The position numbers and the translations under genes were made by a program. Below are positions 15,803-25,863 of a DNA stretch of 64,000 nucleotides, one piece after another. The first letter of the stretch is position 1. Every line of letters starts with the position of its first letter. The stretch spans positions 1-64,000 of the forward strand of contig NZ_JACHIH010000025.1 of assembly GCF_014203125.1 (NCBI RefSeq). The letters run 5' to 3'. The notes beneath the pieces were generated by a model. It searched no databases and was not told the origin of the DNA. It was given only the letters and a program-made list of their open reading frames with translations. The stretch is from Rhodopseudomonas rhenobacensis (GTDB taxonomy: Bacteria; Pseudomonadota; Alphaproteobacteria; Rhizobiales; Xanthobacteraceae).

Positions 15803-16849
15803 TTGACACAGAATCTCGTAACCAAACCGTTCATTGAAGTGCTGTCCGGTCATCGCCAGGCCTCGCCGCCGATGTGGATGATGCGTCAGGCCGGCCGCTA
15901 TCTACCGGAGTACCGGGAAGTTCGCGCCAAGGCCGGCGGCTTTCTCGACCTGTGCTTCAACGCGGAATTCGCCGCCGAGGTGACGCTGCAGCCGATCCGC
16001 CGCTTCGGCTTCGACGCCGCGATCATCTTCTCCGACATTCTGGTGGTGCCCTACGCGCTCGGCCGCTCGGTGCGGTTCGAAGTCGGCGAAGGCCCGCGGC
16101 TCGATCCGTTGGATTCGCCGGACAAGGTCGGCACGCTGTCCAAGGCGATCGATTTGTCGAAGCTGCAGCCGGTGTTCGACGCGCTGAAGATCGTGCGCCG
16201 CGAGCTGCCGCCCGAGACCGCGCTGATCGGCTTCTGCGGCTCGCCGTTCACGGTGGCGACCTACATGGTGGCCGGCCACGGCACCCCGGATCAGGCCCCG
16301 GCCCGCAACATGGCCTACCAGCACCCCGGCGCGTTCGCCAAAATCATCGACGTCTTGGTCGAGAGCTCGATCAGCTATCTGCTGGCGCAGCTCGAGGCCG
16401 GCGCCGAAGTGCTGCAGATCTTCGACACCTGGGCCGGCGTGCTGCCGCCGCGCGAATTCGAGCGCTGGTCGATCGAGCCGACCCGCCGCATCGTCGAAGG
16501 CGTGCGCAAGGTCAAGCCGGGCGCCAAGATCATCGGCTTCCCGCGCGGCGCCGGCGCGATGCTGCCGGCGTTCGTCGAGCGCACCGGCGTCGACGGCGTG
16601 TCGATCGACTGGACCGCCGAGCCGTCCTTCGTTCGCGAGCGGGTGCAGAGCAAGGTCGTGGTGCAGGGCAACCTCGATCCGCTGGTGCTGATCGCCGGCG
16701 GTGCCGCGCTCGACGAAGCGGTCGACGACGTGCTGAAGAGCTATTCGGGCGGCCGCCACATCTTCAACCTCGGCCACGGCATCCAGCCGGAAACCCCGAT
16801 CGCTCACGTCGAGCAGATGATCAAGCGGGTCCGCGACTACAAGGGCTAA
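15803..16849 (+). CDS. hemE: HemE, uroporphyrinogen decarboxylase
   Basis: A 348-residue enzyme that decarboxylates uroporphyrinogen III to coproporphyrinogen III, upstream of HemF. The signature [17 protein letters not shown] starts near residue 22, and the Asp of [13 protein letters not shown] is present. The start is taken as TTG at 15803: the nearby ATG at 15798 is out of frame, and the next in-frame Met would cut into the signature. A TGGAA about 7 bases upstream is a modest ribosome site. A strong terminator follows the gene. Confidence 0.94.
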   Translation: MTQNLVTKPFIEVLSGHRQASPPMWMMRQAGRYLPEYREVRAKAGGFLDLCFNAEFAAEVTLQPIRRFGFDAAIIFSDILVVPYALGRSVRFEVGEGPRLDPLDSPDKVGTLSKAIDLSKLQPVFDALKIVRRELPPETALIGFCGSPFTVATYMVAGHGTPDQAPARNMAYQHPGAFAKIIDVLVESSISYLLAQLEAGAEVLQIFDTWAGVLPPREFERWSIEPTRRIVEGVRKVKPGAKIIGFPRGAGAMLPAFVERTGVDGVSIDWTAEPSFVRERVQSKVVVQGNLDPLVLIAGGAALDEAVDDVLKSYSGGRHIFNLGHGIQPETPIAHVEQMIKRVRDYKG

Positions 16850-16876
16850 GCCCAAAAGCCGCATCGAACGATTTGC

Positions 16877-16909
16877 AATGGCCGGGCACTGCCCGGCCAT
16901 TTTCGTTTA
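16877..16909 (+). terminator. Intrinsic terminator after hemE
   Basis: A perfect 10-base stem, ATGGCCGGGC and GCCCGGCCAT, with a 3-base loop, followed by TTTCGTTT. It ends the hemE transcript and separates it from higBA. Confidence 0.85.
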
Positions 16910-16966
16910 TCCCAGTGCGACGTCCGTCGAAGCCGTCATTGCGGGACAGGGACGACGTTGCCCGTT

Positions 16967-16983
16967 GTACCATAGAGTGGTAC
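16967..16983. promoter_or_regulatory. Candidate HigA operator
   Basis: GTACCA, 5 bases, TGGTAC: a perfect 6+6 palindrome 30 bases before higB. Toxin-antitoxin operons of this type are repressed by the antitoxin at such sites. The assignment is by position and symmetry only. Confidence 0.5.
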
Positions 16984-17012
16984 CCTGCCTCAACCTTCTG
17001 CCGAGGTCGGGG

Positions 17013-17309
17013 ATGATCGTCAGCTTCAATGACGAATGGCTGCGTGCCTTTTTCGTTGACGACGTTCGTTCGCGAAACATTCCTGCCGACCTCCAAGACC
17101 GGCTGTATCGCAAGCTGCAGATGATCGACGACGCGACCAGCGATCAGGATTTACGCGCGCCGCCCAGCAACCATTTCGAAAAGCTGCGCGGCCAATTGGC
17201 GAATTTTCATTCGATCCGGGTCAACCAGCAATGGCGGCTGGTGTTTCGATGGGATGGCGCCCGCGGCAAGGCGACCGATATCTATCTCGACAACCACAGT
17301 TACAGGTGA
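17013..17309 (+). CDS. higB: HigB-type toxin (RelE superfamily)
   Basis: A 98-residue protein with the HigB pattern: R-x-L-Y-R-K-L-Q-M-I-D in the first half, then APPSNHFEKLRG and the strand-rich C-terminus SIRVNQQWRLVFRW. HigB toxins cut mRNA on the ribosome. The ATG at 17013 follows GGTCGGGG by a short gap. The gene precedes its antitoxin, the normal higBA order. It is inserted in a photosynthesis region between hemE and an L,D-transpeptidase gene. Confidence 0.88.
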   Translation: MIVSFNDEWLRAFFVDDVRSRNIPADLQDRLYRKLQMIDDATSDQDLRAPPSNHFEKLRGQLANFHSIRVNQQWRLVFRWDGARGKATDIYLDNHSYR

Positions 17310-17317
17310 GGCCCGCG

Positions 17318-17629
17318 ATGCTGATGACGAAACGCAAGCCGGCGAACGTCGGCGAGATCCTGGTCACCGAGTTCATCGAGCCGCTGGGTTTGACCCAGGG
17401 CCGCCTGGCCGAGGCCATGGGTGTGCAGCGCAAGCACGTCAACGAATTGTGCAACAACCGCCGCGCGGTGACCGCGGCGACCGCGCTGATCCTGGCCAAA
17501 GTGTTCGGCAACAGCGCCGAGTTCTGGCTCAACGTGCAGCGGCGCAGCGATCTGTGGGAGGCGATGCATTCGCCGCGCGAGCGCGAACGAATCCAACGCG
17601 CTCGACCGCTGAAACCCGCTGCGACATAG
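17318..17629 (+). CDS. higA: HigA-type antitoxin (XRE HTH)
   Basis: A 103-residue XRE-family DNA-binding protein. The helix-turn-helix spans about residues 25-60 (LTQGRLAEAMGVQRKHVNEL, then RAVTAATALILAKVFG). The FWLNVQ segment after it is typical of HigA/VapI antitoxins. It starts 9 bases after the higB stop; a second Met two codons in is an alternative start. It should neutralise HigB and repress the operon, probably at the palindrome at 16967. Confidence 0.9.
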   Translation: MLMTKRKPANVGEILVTEFIEPLGLTQGRLAEAMGVQRKHVNELCNNRRAVTAATALILAKVFGNSAEFWLNVQRRSDLWEAMHSPRERERIQRARPLKPAAT

Positions 17630-17650
17630 TAGCAGAAGGACTCGGGCGCC

Positions 17651-18640
17651 CTACTTCGCCGCCTGCTGGTCGTCGACGAACGCCACCTCGACGCCCTTCT
17701 TCACCATTCGCGACAGCCGCAGCACGTCCCAATTGGTCAGGCGGACGCAGCCGTGGGAGTCGCTTTTGCTGACCCGCGACGGCTCGGCGGTGCCGTGGAT
17801 GCCGTAGCCCGGCTCCGTCAGCCCGATCCACATCGCGCCGACCGGATTGTTCGGGCCCGGCTTGATATTGAACGGGGTCTTCGACTTCACGCCGCTGAAT
17901 TTGTATTTCGGGTTGTAGCGGTAGTTCGGATTGGCATCGACGGTGTCGACCTTCAGCGAGCCGGACGGCGTCGGCTTCTCTTCGCTGCCGACGCTGGCGG
18001 GATAGAACGCCAGCAACGCGCCGTCGGCGCCGAACGCCTTGACGGTCTGGCGCTCTTTGTCGACCTCGACGCGCACGGCCGGCGTCGGCATCGCCTCCGG
18101 CGGCAGGCTGACGATGGTGATGGCGTCGCCGGCGCGATTGAATTTCTGCCCCGGATTGAGCTCGGCCAACAATTCCTGGCTGATATGGAAGCGCTCGCTC
18201 AACGCCTCCTTCGGGCCGGTGTAGTTGAGATGCTTCAGCGTCTTCATCTGCTCCATCTTGGCGGGCAGCTTGGCGAGGAACGGACCTTTCAGGTCCTCCG
18301 CCGTGATGGTGTATTGCGCCAGCACCGGGTCGCCGGAATTGGCCTTCAGCTTCGCCCAGATCTCCGGGGTCAGCGCCTTGCCGGGCGGCAACGCGTTGGC
18401 CTCCGCATAGGCTAACAGCGCCTTCTCGACATTTTCGCCGAACCGGCCGTCGATCTCGCCCGGCGAGAAATGCGCGCGGTCGAGCAGCACCTGCAGCTTG
18501 ACCGCGAGCGGGCTGAGCTTCTCCTCGGTCGGGATCTTGCCGGAGAATTCGGCGGCGTTGATGGCGTCCGGCTTCAACGCCGCGGCCAACGCCGGCTCAG
18601 CGAGACACAACAGGCCGGCGAGAAGAACAATGCGTTTCAT
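17651..18640 (-). CDS. L,D-transpeptidase (YkuD) with peptidoglycan-binding domain
   Basis: A 329-residue exported protein. A signal peptide MKRIVLLAGLLCLAEPALAA begins at 18640, the better start, since the open frame upstream has no signal. Next come a peptidoglycan-binding helical region (about 40-85), a LysM-like segment (QELLAELNPGQKF), and a C-terminal YkuD catalytic domain with HGTAEPSRVS and the active site SHGCVRL. Such enzymes make 3-3 cross-links or attach proteins to peptidoglycan in the periplasm. It is convergent with higA. Confidence 0.9.
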   Translation of the reverse strand: MKRIVLLAGLLCLAEPALAAALKPDAINAAEFSGKIPTEEKLSPLAVKLQVLLDRAHFSPGEIDGRFGENVEKALLAYAEANALPPGKALTPEIWAKLKANSGDPVLAQYTITAEDLKGPFLAKLPAKMEQMKTLKHLNYTGPKEALSERFHISQELLAELNPGQKFNRAGDAITIVSLPPEAMPTPAVRVEVDKERQTVKAFGADGALLAFYPASVGSEEKPTPSGSLKVDTVDANPNYRYNPKYKFSGVKSKTPFNIKPGPNNPVGAMWIGLTEPGYGIHGTAEPSRVSKSDSHGCVRLTNWDVLRLSRMVKKGVEVAFVDDQQAAK

Positions 18641-19226
18641 GGGACCCCTGAATTCGATCGGCAGCCGACACGGCGCGACGCATGACAAGATCCGGTACGG
18701 CGGCTGGTTCCGCGGGCGGGCAAAGATCGGGAGGCGGAGCGACCGCGCGACAGAGCGGACCGCGTCCTTGGAGTGGCAGCCGCCGCCGGCAGCAGCGGAT
18801 CGATGACGCGCCGAGCCGCCGCGCGGGCACGAGACGGTTCGGCGGTCCGGCTGTCAGGAAAACCCTGACGCGGGATCGCGCACGTCGCGCGATGCATCGC
18901 CGAATCTCGCCGACGCAATCCCGGCCGCGCCATCATGCGCAGTCACGACCGTCGCAACAGCACCGCAACGACGGCGCACCAACTGCCACGCGCGAGTTTG
19001 ACATGTCCCGTCGTCAGCAACGGCAACGACCCGAAGGCACCGAGAGATTGGAAGCCAGTTGGTGTTTGGCTCGGGGCACGCGCATGACGAATGCAGCTAC
19101 TCAGATTGCGCCTCGAAAGATCAAATAATGCCCTGGCTAGGTAAACTACTCAGTAGCGCGTTCACGCCATGACCATATGTCGGATAGTTGACATGGCCCT
19201 GCGCCCACGCGCATGGATAGCGCGAT
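18641..19226. other. 586-bp intergenic region without a recognisable gene
   Basis: Open frames are present but have no ribosome site, no family resemblance, and arginine-rich chance composition. The last 150 bases are more AT-rich and should hold the promoter of the PAS-AraC gene. No TGT-N12-ACA site of correct spacing is seen there; the closest has only 10 bases between the halves (around 19177-19192). Confidence 0.5.
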
Positions 19227-20381
19227 ATGAAGCACACCAACACGGTTACCGACATCACTCGGCCTCCGAACCAAGCGTCGCCCGCGACAGTCCCTTTCTC
19301 TTTTCTCGAGCAGACCGTGGAGCGTGGCGGCCTGGGCTTTGCCAAATTCGACGTACGGTCGCGCAAGCTGATATTTGCCAACCCGCGCTTCTGCGAGATG
19401 GTCGGCTACTCGTTCGATGAATTGAGCGACGGCGAGCGGCTGTTCGCAGATCTCACCCACCCCGACGATATCGAGCGATGTATCACGCAGCTGCAGCGGC
19501 TGCTTCGTGGCGACATCGACTCCTACACACTCGAGAAGCGCTACATCCGCAAGGACAGCTCGGTGGCGCCGGTGTGCGTCACGGTGGCCGCGCTGCAGCG
19601 CGATCACGACGATAGCGCCGTGGAAATCGGCGTGATCGGCACGCCGGCCGATCCGGAATCGACGGATCGTCAATCGCTGCCCTGCAGCCATGGCCAAAGC
19701 GCGTCGTTCTGGTGCAAGGATTTCGGCAGCGACATCGCGCACTGCTCCGACGGATTGAAAATCCTGCTCGGTCGCGATCCGAACGATGCGGTGCCGACAT
19801 TCGAAGATTTTGTCGCGCAGCTGCATCCCGAAGACCGCGAGCGCGTCGTCGAGGAGCTTCGCCGAGTCCGCAACGGCATGGTCTACAGCAGCGAACACCG
19901 CATCATTCGCCCGGACGGAGAAATCCGCTGGGTGAATCAGACGGTGATGCCGGTGTTCGACGAAACCGACGACGTCGCCGGCCTGATCGGCGTTTGCCTG
20001 GACGTCACCGAAGCCAAGCGGGGACCGAAATCCAGTTCGGCCCACAATACGGTGACGGTGGTGAAACGTTACGTCGACCTCAATTGGGACCGGCCGCTGA
20101 ACATCGCCGCATTGGCCACGGCGGCCGATGTCAACATCCGGACGCTGTTCAAGCATTGCAAAGCGGCGTGGGGCGTGACGCCGAACGAGTACATCAAGAA
20201 CGTACGGCTGACCCACGCCCGCGCGATGCTGCAGATGGCCGACAAGTCCACCACGGTGCTCGGCACCGCGCTGAAATGCTGCTTCCAGAACCAGGGGCAT
20301 TTCGCCCGCGACTATCGGCTGGCGTTCGGCGAGCGGCCTTCTGAGACGCTGGAGCGTGCCCGGCAGCGCCGCTGGCGCTGA
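19227..20381 (+). CDS. PAS-PAS-AraC transcriptional regulator
   Basis: A 384-residue regulator. PAS domain 1 covers about residues 28-140 (RKLIFANPRFCEMVGYSFDE, then THPDDIE). PAS domain 2 covers about 160-263 (LHPEDRERVVEELRR, RIIRPDGEIRWVNQT). A complete AraC-type two-helix-turn-helix domain spans 275-384 (IAALATAADVNIRTLFKHCK, then QNQGHFARDYRLAFGERPSE). No transmembrane helix or kinase domain is seen, so it should sense an intracellular cue. Its place between hemE and bchD suggests a photosynthesis-linked role, but the ligand and targets are unknown. Confidence 0.88.
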   Translation: MKHTNTVTDITRPPNQASPATVPFSFLEQTVERGGLGFAKFDVRSRKLIFANPRFCEMVGYSFDELSDGERLFADLTHPDDIERCITQLQRLLRGDIDSYTLEKRYIRKDSSVAPVCVTVAALQRDHDDSAVEIGVIGTPADPESTDRQSLPCSHGQSASFWCKDFGSDIAHCSDGLKILLGRDPNDAVPTFEDFVAQLHPEDRERVVEELRRVRNGMVYSSEHRIIRPDGEIRWVNQTVMPVFDETDDVAGLIGVCLDVTEAKRGPKSSSAHNTVTVVKRYVDLNWDRPLNIAALATAADVNIRTLFKHCKAAWGVTPNEYIKNVRLTHARAMLQMADKSTTVLGTALKCCFQNQGHFARDYRLAFGERPSETLERARQRRWR

Positions 20382-20397
20382 GGCGCGAGCCGAGCCG

Positions 20398-22197
20398 CTA
20401 CGCCGCCTGGGTGCTCGCCAGCACCGCCTGCGACAGCACGGTGGCGTCGGCATAGGGCAGCGGCAGATAGCGCGCGCCCATCTCCTTGGCGATCTTCTCG
20501 CCCTGCGGCCCCGGCCGCGGCGACATGTCGACCAGCACCGCGTTGATATTGGCAGCGCGCAATTGCCGCGCCGAGGCGATGGCGTCTTCCTCGGCCTTGG
20601 GCCGGCCCGGCGCGCCGTCGCGGGCGATGTTGGCGCGGCCGTCGGTCATCAGGATCACGGTGGGCGTCTGGCCCTTGCGCTTGATCGAATCGGCCAGCGC
20701 GTAGGCGGCATCGAGGCCGCAGGCCAGCGGCGTGCCGCCGCCGCCGGGCAATCCGGCGAGGCTGCGCTTGGCGCGCGCCAAAGAGCGGGTCGGCGGCAGC
20801 AGGATCTCGGCGATGGTGCCGCGGAACGCGATCATCGCCACCTGGTCGCGGCGCACATAGCAATCCGCCAGCAGCAGTTCGACCGCGCCCTTGGCTTCGG
20901 CCAGCCGATGCAGCGCCGCGGAGCCCGAGGCGTCGACCACGAAGATGGTGATGGTCTCGGTGCGCTGCTTGAAGCGCGCGATGCGGAAATCGTCCTTGCG
21001 GATCAGGATGCGCGGCTGCGGCGCGGCCTCGCCGCCGGCGGCGATCGCCTCGGCGGCGGTGGCAGCGGCTTCGCGGCGGCGCAGCGGCTGCCAGGGCGCG
21101 GCCGAGCGCAACGTCTCGATCACGCTGAGCTTGGCGCCAGCGCGGAGTTCGCCGCGCACCGTGCCGGTCGGCCGGCCGCGCTTGTTGGATTTCTGCAGCT
21201 CGCCGGCCTTGCCTGAGGAGCGCGCCCGGGTGCGGCCTGCGGAGGCGCGCAGCGAGGCCAGCACGTCGGGCGGGATCGCCGCCTTGGCAGCAGCCAGGAT
21301 CACCTCGTCGAGCGCGCGGTCGATGTCCGGGATCTGCTGCTCGTCCTGGTCCTTGTTGTCCTCGGAATTGTCCTCCGGCGGAGGCGGCTCTTCGGGCGGC
21401 GGCTCCGGCTGGTCCGGCTGCTCGGCCTGCGGGAAGTACAACGCACGCGGTGCCAGCACCAGGCGCGCGGCGATGCCGATGTCTTCCTGGTCGATCTCGG
21501 TGTGGCCGCTCCAGGCCGCCGCGGCGCGGGCGACGCGGATGGTCAGCAGCGGCGCGCGCAGCGAGACGATGCCCATCGCGGCGGCGGCGGTGACGATCGC
21601 CTCGATCTGCTCGTCGGTGGCGCGGATCAGCGGCAGCCGCTGGCGCGCCACTTCGATGTCGGCGGCGTTGATCTCGAATTCCTCGGTGTCGCGGAATGAG
21701 AAGCGGTCGAGATCGACGTGAAACGCCAGCCGGTCGCGCAGGCTGGCCGGGGCGAATTCGTCTTCCAGGCCCTCGTCGAGCGCCACCACGCCGAACCGCG
21801 CCGGCATCCGCAGCGACAGCCCGTCGCGCTCGATCAGCGTCTCGTGGGCGTCCATCGCCGCGGTGACGTGCACCGTGGTCGAGGATTGCATCCGTTCGGC
21901 CATCGCCAGCATCAAGACGCCGCCGTCGGCCTCGGCCAACAGCCCGCGTTCGGCGACCGGCCGGCCGGAGACCAGCGTCGCCGACAGATCGAGGCCGCCG
22001 AGCAACCGGCCCTCGGCGATGTGCAGCGGAAGATGCTTATGGGCGTCGGTCGGCGGCAATGCTGCGCGCAGCATCGCCAGCCAGCGGTCGCGCACCGGAC
22101 CCGCGCGCGAGCGCAACAAGACGCCGGTGCCGACCGGATCGACCGCGAACAATTGCGCCGCGGTCGCCGCATCGGACCATGCGACGGCCTGGCTCAT
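20398..22197 (-). CDS. bchD: BchD, magnesium chelatase subunit D
   Basis: A 599-residue AAA+ subunit that, with BchI and BchH, inserts Mg2+ into protoporphyrin IX. It has an N-terminal AAA-like region without an intact Walker A, then a Pro/Glu-rich acidic linker ([13 protein letters not shown]) around the middle. A C-terminal von Willebrand A domain follows with the MIDAS motif DASGSAA. This is the normal BchD layout. The start overlaps the bchI stop (ATGA). bchH is not in the window. Confidence 0.95.
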   Translation of the reverse strand: MSQAVAWSDAATAAQLFAVDPVGTGVLLRSRAGPVRDRWLAMLRAALPPTDAHKHLPLHIAEGRLLGGLDLSATLVSGRPVAERGLLAEADGGVLMLAMAERMQSSTTVHVTAAMDAHETLIERDGLSLRMPARFGVVALDEGLEDEFAPASLRDRLAFHVDLDRFSFRDTEEFEINAADIEVARQRLPLIRATDEQIEAIVTAAAAMGIVSLRAPLLTIRVARAAAAWSGHTEIDQEDIGIAARLVLAPRALYFPQAEQPDQPEPPPEEPPPPEDNSEDNKDQDEQQIPDIDRALDEVILAAAKAAIPPDVLASLRASAGRTRARSSGKAGELQKSNKRGRPTGTVRGELRAGAKLSVIETLRSAAPWQPLRRREAAATAAEAIAAGGEAAPQPRILIRKDDFRIARFKQRTETITIFVVDASGSAALHRLAEAKGAVELLLADCYVRRDQVAMIAFRGTIAEILLPPTRSLARAKRSLAGLPGGGGTPLACGLDAAYALADSIKRKGQTPTVILMTDGRANIARDGAPGRPKAEEDAIASARQLRAANINAVLVDMSPRPGPQGEKIAKEMGARYLPLPYADATVLSQAVLASTQAA

Positions 22198-23216
22198 CCG
22201 AACACTTCGACAATGGCGCGATCGACGCGCACGGTGGAGCCGGCGTCGTCGAGCGGGTTACGTCGCAGCCGATGCCGCAGCGCCGAGGGCGCGATCTTCT
22301 TCAGATGCTCGTCGGTGACGTGCTTGGCGTGCTCGATCGCAGCCAAAGCCCGCGCCGCGCGCATCAAGGTCAATTCGCCGCGCAAGCCGTCGGTGCCGAG
22401 CCGCATGCACAAGGTCGCGGCGCGCTCCAGGGCAGCGTCGGACACCGTGACCTCGGGCAACCGCTCGCGCGCCTGGGTGATCTTCTTGCGCAGCTTGGCT
22501 TCTTCCTTGGTCCAGGCGGCGAGGAACGCCGCGGGATCGCTCTCGAAGGCGTCGCGGCGGCGCACCACTTCCATCCGGCTCGGCAGATCGTCGGGGGTCT
22601 TGACCTCCACCGACATGCCGAAACGATCGAGCAGCTGCGGGCGCAACTCGCCTTCTTCCGGGTTGCCGGTGCCGACCAGCACGAAGCGCGCCGGGTGGCG
22701 GATCGACAGGCCTTCACGCTCGACGACGTTTTCGCCGGAGGCGGCGACATCGAGCAGCAGATCGACCAGATGATCTTCCAGCAAATTGGCTTCGTCGATG
22801 TAGAGGAAGCCGCGATGGGCGCGGGCCAGCAGTCCGGGCTCGAACGCCTTCTCGCCGCGCGCCAGCGCGCGTTCCAGATCGAGCGCGCCGACCACGCGGT
22901 CCTCGGTGGCGCCGAGCGGCAGATCGACCACCGGCACCGGCACCTGCGCGGTCTTCAGCTTGCCGTGCTTTTCCTTCTCCCGGCACTCGTCGCAGAACGC
23001 CTTCGGCAGGTCGGGATCGCAATTATAGCGGCAGCCGACCACGACCTTCATCTTCGGCAGCAGGGCCGCGAGCGCACGCACCGCGGTGGACTTGCCGGCG
23101 CCGCGATCGCCGAACGCCAACACGCCGCCGACCTTGGGATCGACCGCCGCGATCAGCAGCGCAAGCTTCATCTCGTCCTGGCCGACGATGGCGGAAAAGG
23201 GGAAAACAGTCGCCAT
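22194..23216 (-). CDS. bchI: BchI, magnesium chelatase ATPase subunit I
   Basis: A 340-residue AAA+ ATPase that forms the motor ring of Mg chelatase. Walker A is GDRGAGKST (36-44), Walker B/sensor lies in [20 protein letters not shown], and the arginine-rich segment [20 protein letters not shown] is conserved. The length is normal. It overlaps bchD by 4 bases and follows hemC by 56 bases on the same strand, so hemC-bchI-bchD may be one transcript. Confidence 0.96.
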   Translation of the reverse strand: MATVFPFSAIVGQDEMKLALLIAAVDPKVGGVLAFGDRGAGKSTAVRALAALLPKMKVVVGCRYNCDPDLPKAFCDECREKEKHGKLKTAQVPVPVVDLPLGATEDRVVGALDLERALARGEKAFEPGLLARAHRGFLYIDEANLLEDHLVDLLLDVAASGENVVEREGLSIRHPARFVLVGTGNPEEGELRPQLLDRFGMSVEVKTPDDLPSRMEVVRRRDAFESDPAAFLAAWTKEEAKLRKKITQARERLPEVTVSDAALERAATLCMRLGTDGLRGELTLMRAARALAAIEHAKHVTDEHLKKIAPSALRHRLRRNPLDDAGSTVRVDRAIVEVFG

Positions 23217-23272
23217 GCTATGCTTTCGTCACGTTAAGCTTGGTCGCGGGAAGTAGGCGGCGGGGATATTGC

Positions 23273-24253
23273 TCAGTCGGGCCGGGTCCGCTCGATGATC
23301 GCGGCGGCGCCCTTGTCGAGCAGCTCCAGCGCGACCGCGCGGCCGAGTTCGCGGGGACGATTGGCCGGGCCGCTGCGGCTGGCCTCGATGAACAGCCCGC
23401 CTTCTTCGTCGAGCACCGAGGCGCTGAGCGTCATTTCCGAGCCCTTGATGGTGGAGAACGCCGCCATCGGCGAATTGCAATGGCCGTTCAGCACCCACAA
23501 CACTTCGCGCTCGGCGTCGCAGCTCAACCGCGCCACCGGATCGTCGATCAGTTCGAGATATTTGCGGATCTGCCAATTGTTCACCGCGCATTCCACCGCG
23601 ACGATGCCCTGCCCTGCGGACGGCAGCATCTCCTGCGGGGTGAAGTCGTGCACGATGCGGTCGACGAAGCCGACCCGCTCGAGGCCGGAGCGCGCCATGA
23701 TCAGCGCGTCGGCGGGGCCGACATGGCCGCCGTCGGGCAGCCGCTGCTTCTCGCCGTTATCGAGCTTGCGCACCCGGGTGTCGGCGGCGCCACGGAAATG
23801 GATGATGTTGACTTCGGGAAACAGCCGCTTGGCATAGGCCGCGCGCCGCACCGCATTGGTGCCGATGGTGTAGCCCTTGCCGCGGGACTTCTGCAGGTCT
23901 TCCAGGGTCAGGCCCTTGCGCAGCACCAACGCGTCGGTCGGCGGATCGCGCGACAGCGTGGCGCCGATGATCAGGCCGGGAGTGTCTTCGTTGCCCGGCA
24001 TGTCCTTCAAGGAATGCATGCAGGCTTCGAGCTTGCCGGCGGTCACCGCGGCGCGGATCTCGGCGACGAACGCGCCGCCCTTGCCGCCGTGCGGCAACAG
24101 CTTGCTGATCTGGTCGCTATCGCCGACGGTTTCGAACTTGACGATCTCGACATCGAGCTCGGACGCCGCGGCGGACAATCGACGGGCGATGTCCTCCGTC
24201 TGGGCAAGCGCCATGATACTCTTGCGAGTGCCGATACGGACTGGAATTGCCAC
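23273..24253 (-). CDS. hemC: Porphobilinogen deaminase, divergent HemC
   Basis: A 326-residue protein of the hydroxymethylbilane synthase family, which links four porphobilinogens. It keeps the catalytic Asp in HSLKDMP (residue 84), IGTNAVRRAA, and the dipyrromethane cofactor Cys, here Cys259 in GHCNSPMA. It departs from the common form at several places: the N-terminal IGTRKSIMALAQ, GGKGGAFVAEI where GTKGxFxxEL is usual, and GHCNSPMA instead of GGCQVPIG. It may be a photosynthesis-cluster variant with a second standard hemC elsewhere in the genome. Confidence 0.85.
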   Translation of the reverse strand: MAIPVRIGTRKSIMALAQTEDIARRLSAAASELDVEIVKFETVGDSDQISKLLPHGGKGGAFVAEIRAAVTAGKLEACMHSLKDMPGNEDTPGLIIGATLSRDPPTDALVLRKGLTLEDLQKSRGKGYTIGTNAVRRAAYAKRLFPEVNIIHFRGAADTRVRKLDNGEKQRLPDGGHVGPADALIMARSGLERVGFVDRIVHDFTPQEMLPSAGQGIVAVECAVNNWQIRKYLELIDDPVARLSCDAEREVLWVLNGHCNSPMAAFSTIKGSEMTLSASVLDEEGGLFIEASRSGPANRPRELGRAVALELLDKGAAAIIERTRPD

Positions 24254-24545
24254 CGCTCATGCTCCATTCGACGACCGCGTGAAGGGCGCGGTATTATTTT
24301 CGGGCCGGAGAGTAAGACCAGCCCGCGCCGGAATGCAAACGGATGGCCCGCAGTTTCCGACGATTGTTGAGTTTGGCCGCGAACCTTCTGTTCTCGCGAC
24401 GTATTCGGCGCTGCGAACGGCTCGCAACCGACCGCGCGCGTCGCGGTACCTTTCGGCTTCTGTCTGTCGCAACGCAATGCTACTCAAGTCAAGCATGCCG
24501 TGCCGGAACCTGCGTCGCGGCCGCACAACCCGCTGGGAAGTTTGA

Positions 24546-25859
24546 ATGACTGTTGAGGTTTCGATTGGGGACGGCGCCACGCGGCTGACGTCGCATCCGC
24601 TGCGCGCCGCGGTGCTGGGCGAAGTCCACGCCCGACCGTTTACTCCGCTCCCCGTCCCTTCCCGCGTGATCCACTTCGCATTCGATACCACGGGTCCGCG
24701 GGCGGCCGCCGACCGCGCCCAGCTCGCCGCTTTCTGCGTCGAGCGCGGGCTGCCGGCGCCGCCGCCGCACGAAAAGCATCATCGCATGCCGTTCGGCGCC
24801 ACCGTTCTGCGCTGGGAGCAGCATTCCGAATTCACCACCTACACCTGGGAAGTGCGCGCCGATCCGCTCGGCCTGCCGTTTCATCCCGACGCGGCGTCGC
24901 TGGCCGGACCGATGCAGCTGGTGCCGCAGCCGGGTCCGCTGCTGGTCGCGGTCGACCTGCATCTGTTGAAGGACGATCCGCCGCGCACCGATCCGGAGCA
25001 ATTGTTCGACCGCGCCAGCCTCGCGGTGGCGGAGAATTCCGACGGCGCTGCGTTGTATGCCACCGACTTCCAGCCCGGCCCGTCGGGCTTCGTCCGCGTG
25101 CTGGTGATCGACCGCGGCATGTCGGCGGGACGCGCCGGCGCCTTGGTGCAACGCGTCATCGAAGTCGAGACTTACCGCACCTTGGCGCTGCTCGGCCTAC
25201 CGGAGGCGCAACGGCTGGCGCCGTCGATCGCGTCGTCGGAGCGGCGGCTTGCCGAAGTCACCAGCCAGATGCGCTCGGGCTCCGACCTCGCCGGCAACCA
25301 CAAGCTGTTGGAAGAACTGACCGGGCTCGCCGCCGAAGTCGAGGCCGGCGCCGCCGAGAGCCTGTTCCGGTTCGGCGCCAGCCGCGCCTATGAGGAAATC
25401 GTCGAACAGCGGCTGCACACCATCGGCGAACGCAAGGTCGGCGGGCTGCCGACCTGGTCGTCGTTCCTCGCCCGCCGGATGAAGCCGGCGCTGCGCACCT
25501 GCGTCACCATCGAGGAGCGGCAATCCAGCCTGTCGCTGAAGCTGGCGCGCGCCGCCAATCTGTTGCGCACCCGGGTCGACGTCGAGCTCGAACAGCAGAA
25601 TCAGGAACTGCTGAAATCGATGAACGCACGGACCCGGCTGCAGTTGCGGCTGCAGACCACGGTGGAAGGGCTGTCGACGGCGGCGATCACCTACTATGTG
25701 GTCGGACTGTTCGGTTATCTGATGAAGGGGCTCTACGAGGCCGGCCGGCTTCCGGTCGATCCCAGCGTCGCGGTGGCGGCGTTCGTGCCGGTCGCGGCGC
25801 TGTCGATCTGGTGGACGGTGCGCAGTATCCGCCGCCGCCACGTCGGCGACGAGGATTGA
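24546..25859 (+). CDS. DUF3422 family membrane-anchored protein
   Basis: A 437-residue protein of the DUF3422 family. It has the typical opening HPLRAAVLGEVHARPF, a long soluble domain with helices (about 200-370), and two C-terminal transmembrane segments (YYVVGLFGYLMKGLY and VAVAAFVPVAALSIWW). The family has no proven function. It is divergent from hemC and followed by the next gene after 4 bases, so the two are likely cotranscribed. The coiled region LKLARAANLLRTRVDVELEQ suggests oligomerisation. Confidence 0.85.
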   Translation: MTVEVSIGDGATRLTSHPLRAAVLGEVHARPFTPLPVPSRVIHFAFDTTGPRAAADRAQLAAFCVERGLPAPPPHEKHHRMPFGATVLRWEQHSEFTTYTWEVRADPLGLPFHPDAASLAGPMQLVPQPGPLLVAVDLHLLKDDPPRTDPEQLFDRASLAVAENSDGAALYATDFQPGPSGFVRVLVIDRGMSAGRAGALVQRVIEVETYRTLALLGLPEAQRLAPSIASSERRLAEVTSQMRSGSDLAGNHKLLEELTGLAAEVEAGAAESLFRFGASRAYEEIVEQRLHTIGERKVGGLPTWSSFLARRMKPALRTCVTIEERQSSLSLKLARAANLLRTRVDVELEQQNQELLKSMNARTRLQLRLQTTVEGLSTAAITYYVVGLFGYLMKGLYEAGRLPVDPSVAVAAFVPVAALSIWWTVRSIRRRHVGDED

Positions 25860-25863
25860 ACCG

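Noticed and set aside
15791-15808. PpsR-like site at the hemE start (TGG-N12-ACA)
   Set aside because: The first half is TGG, not TGT, and there is no partner site. Too weak.
18682-19128. Possible 148-codon gene before the PAS-AraC gene
   Set aside because: Composition is Arg/Ser/Gly/Thr chance sequence, with no ribosome site and no recognisable domain.
22059-23237. Plus-strand open frame opposite bchI
   Set aside because: Antisense shadow of a conserved gene; no ribosome site.
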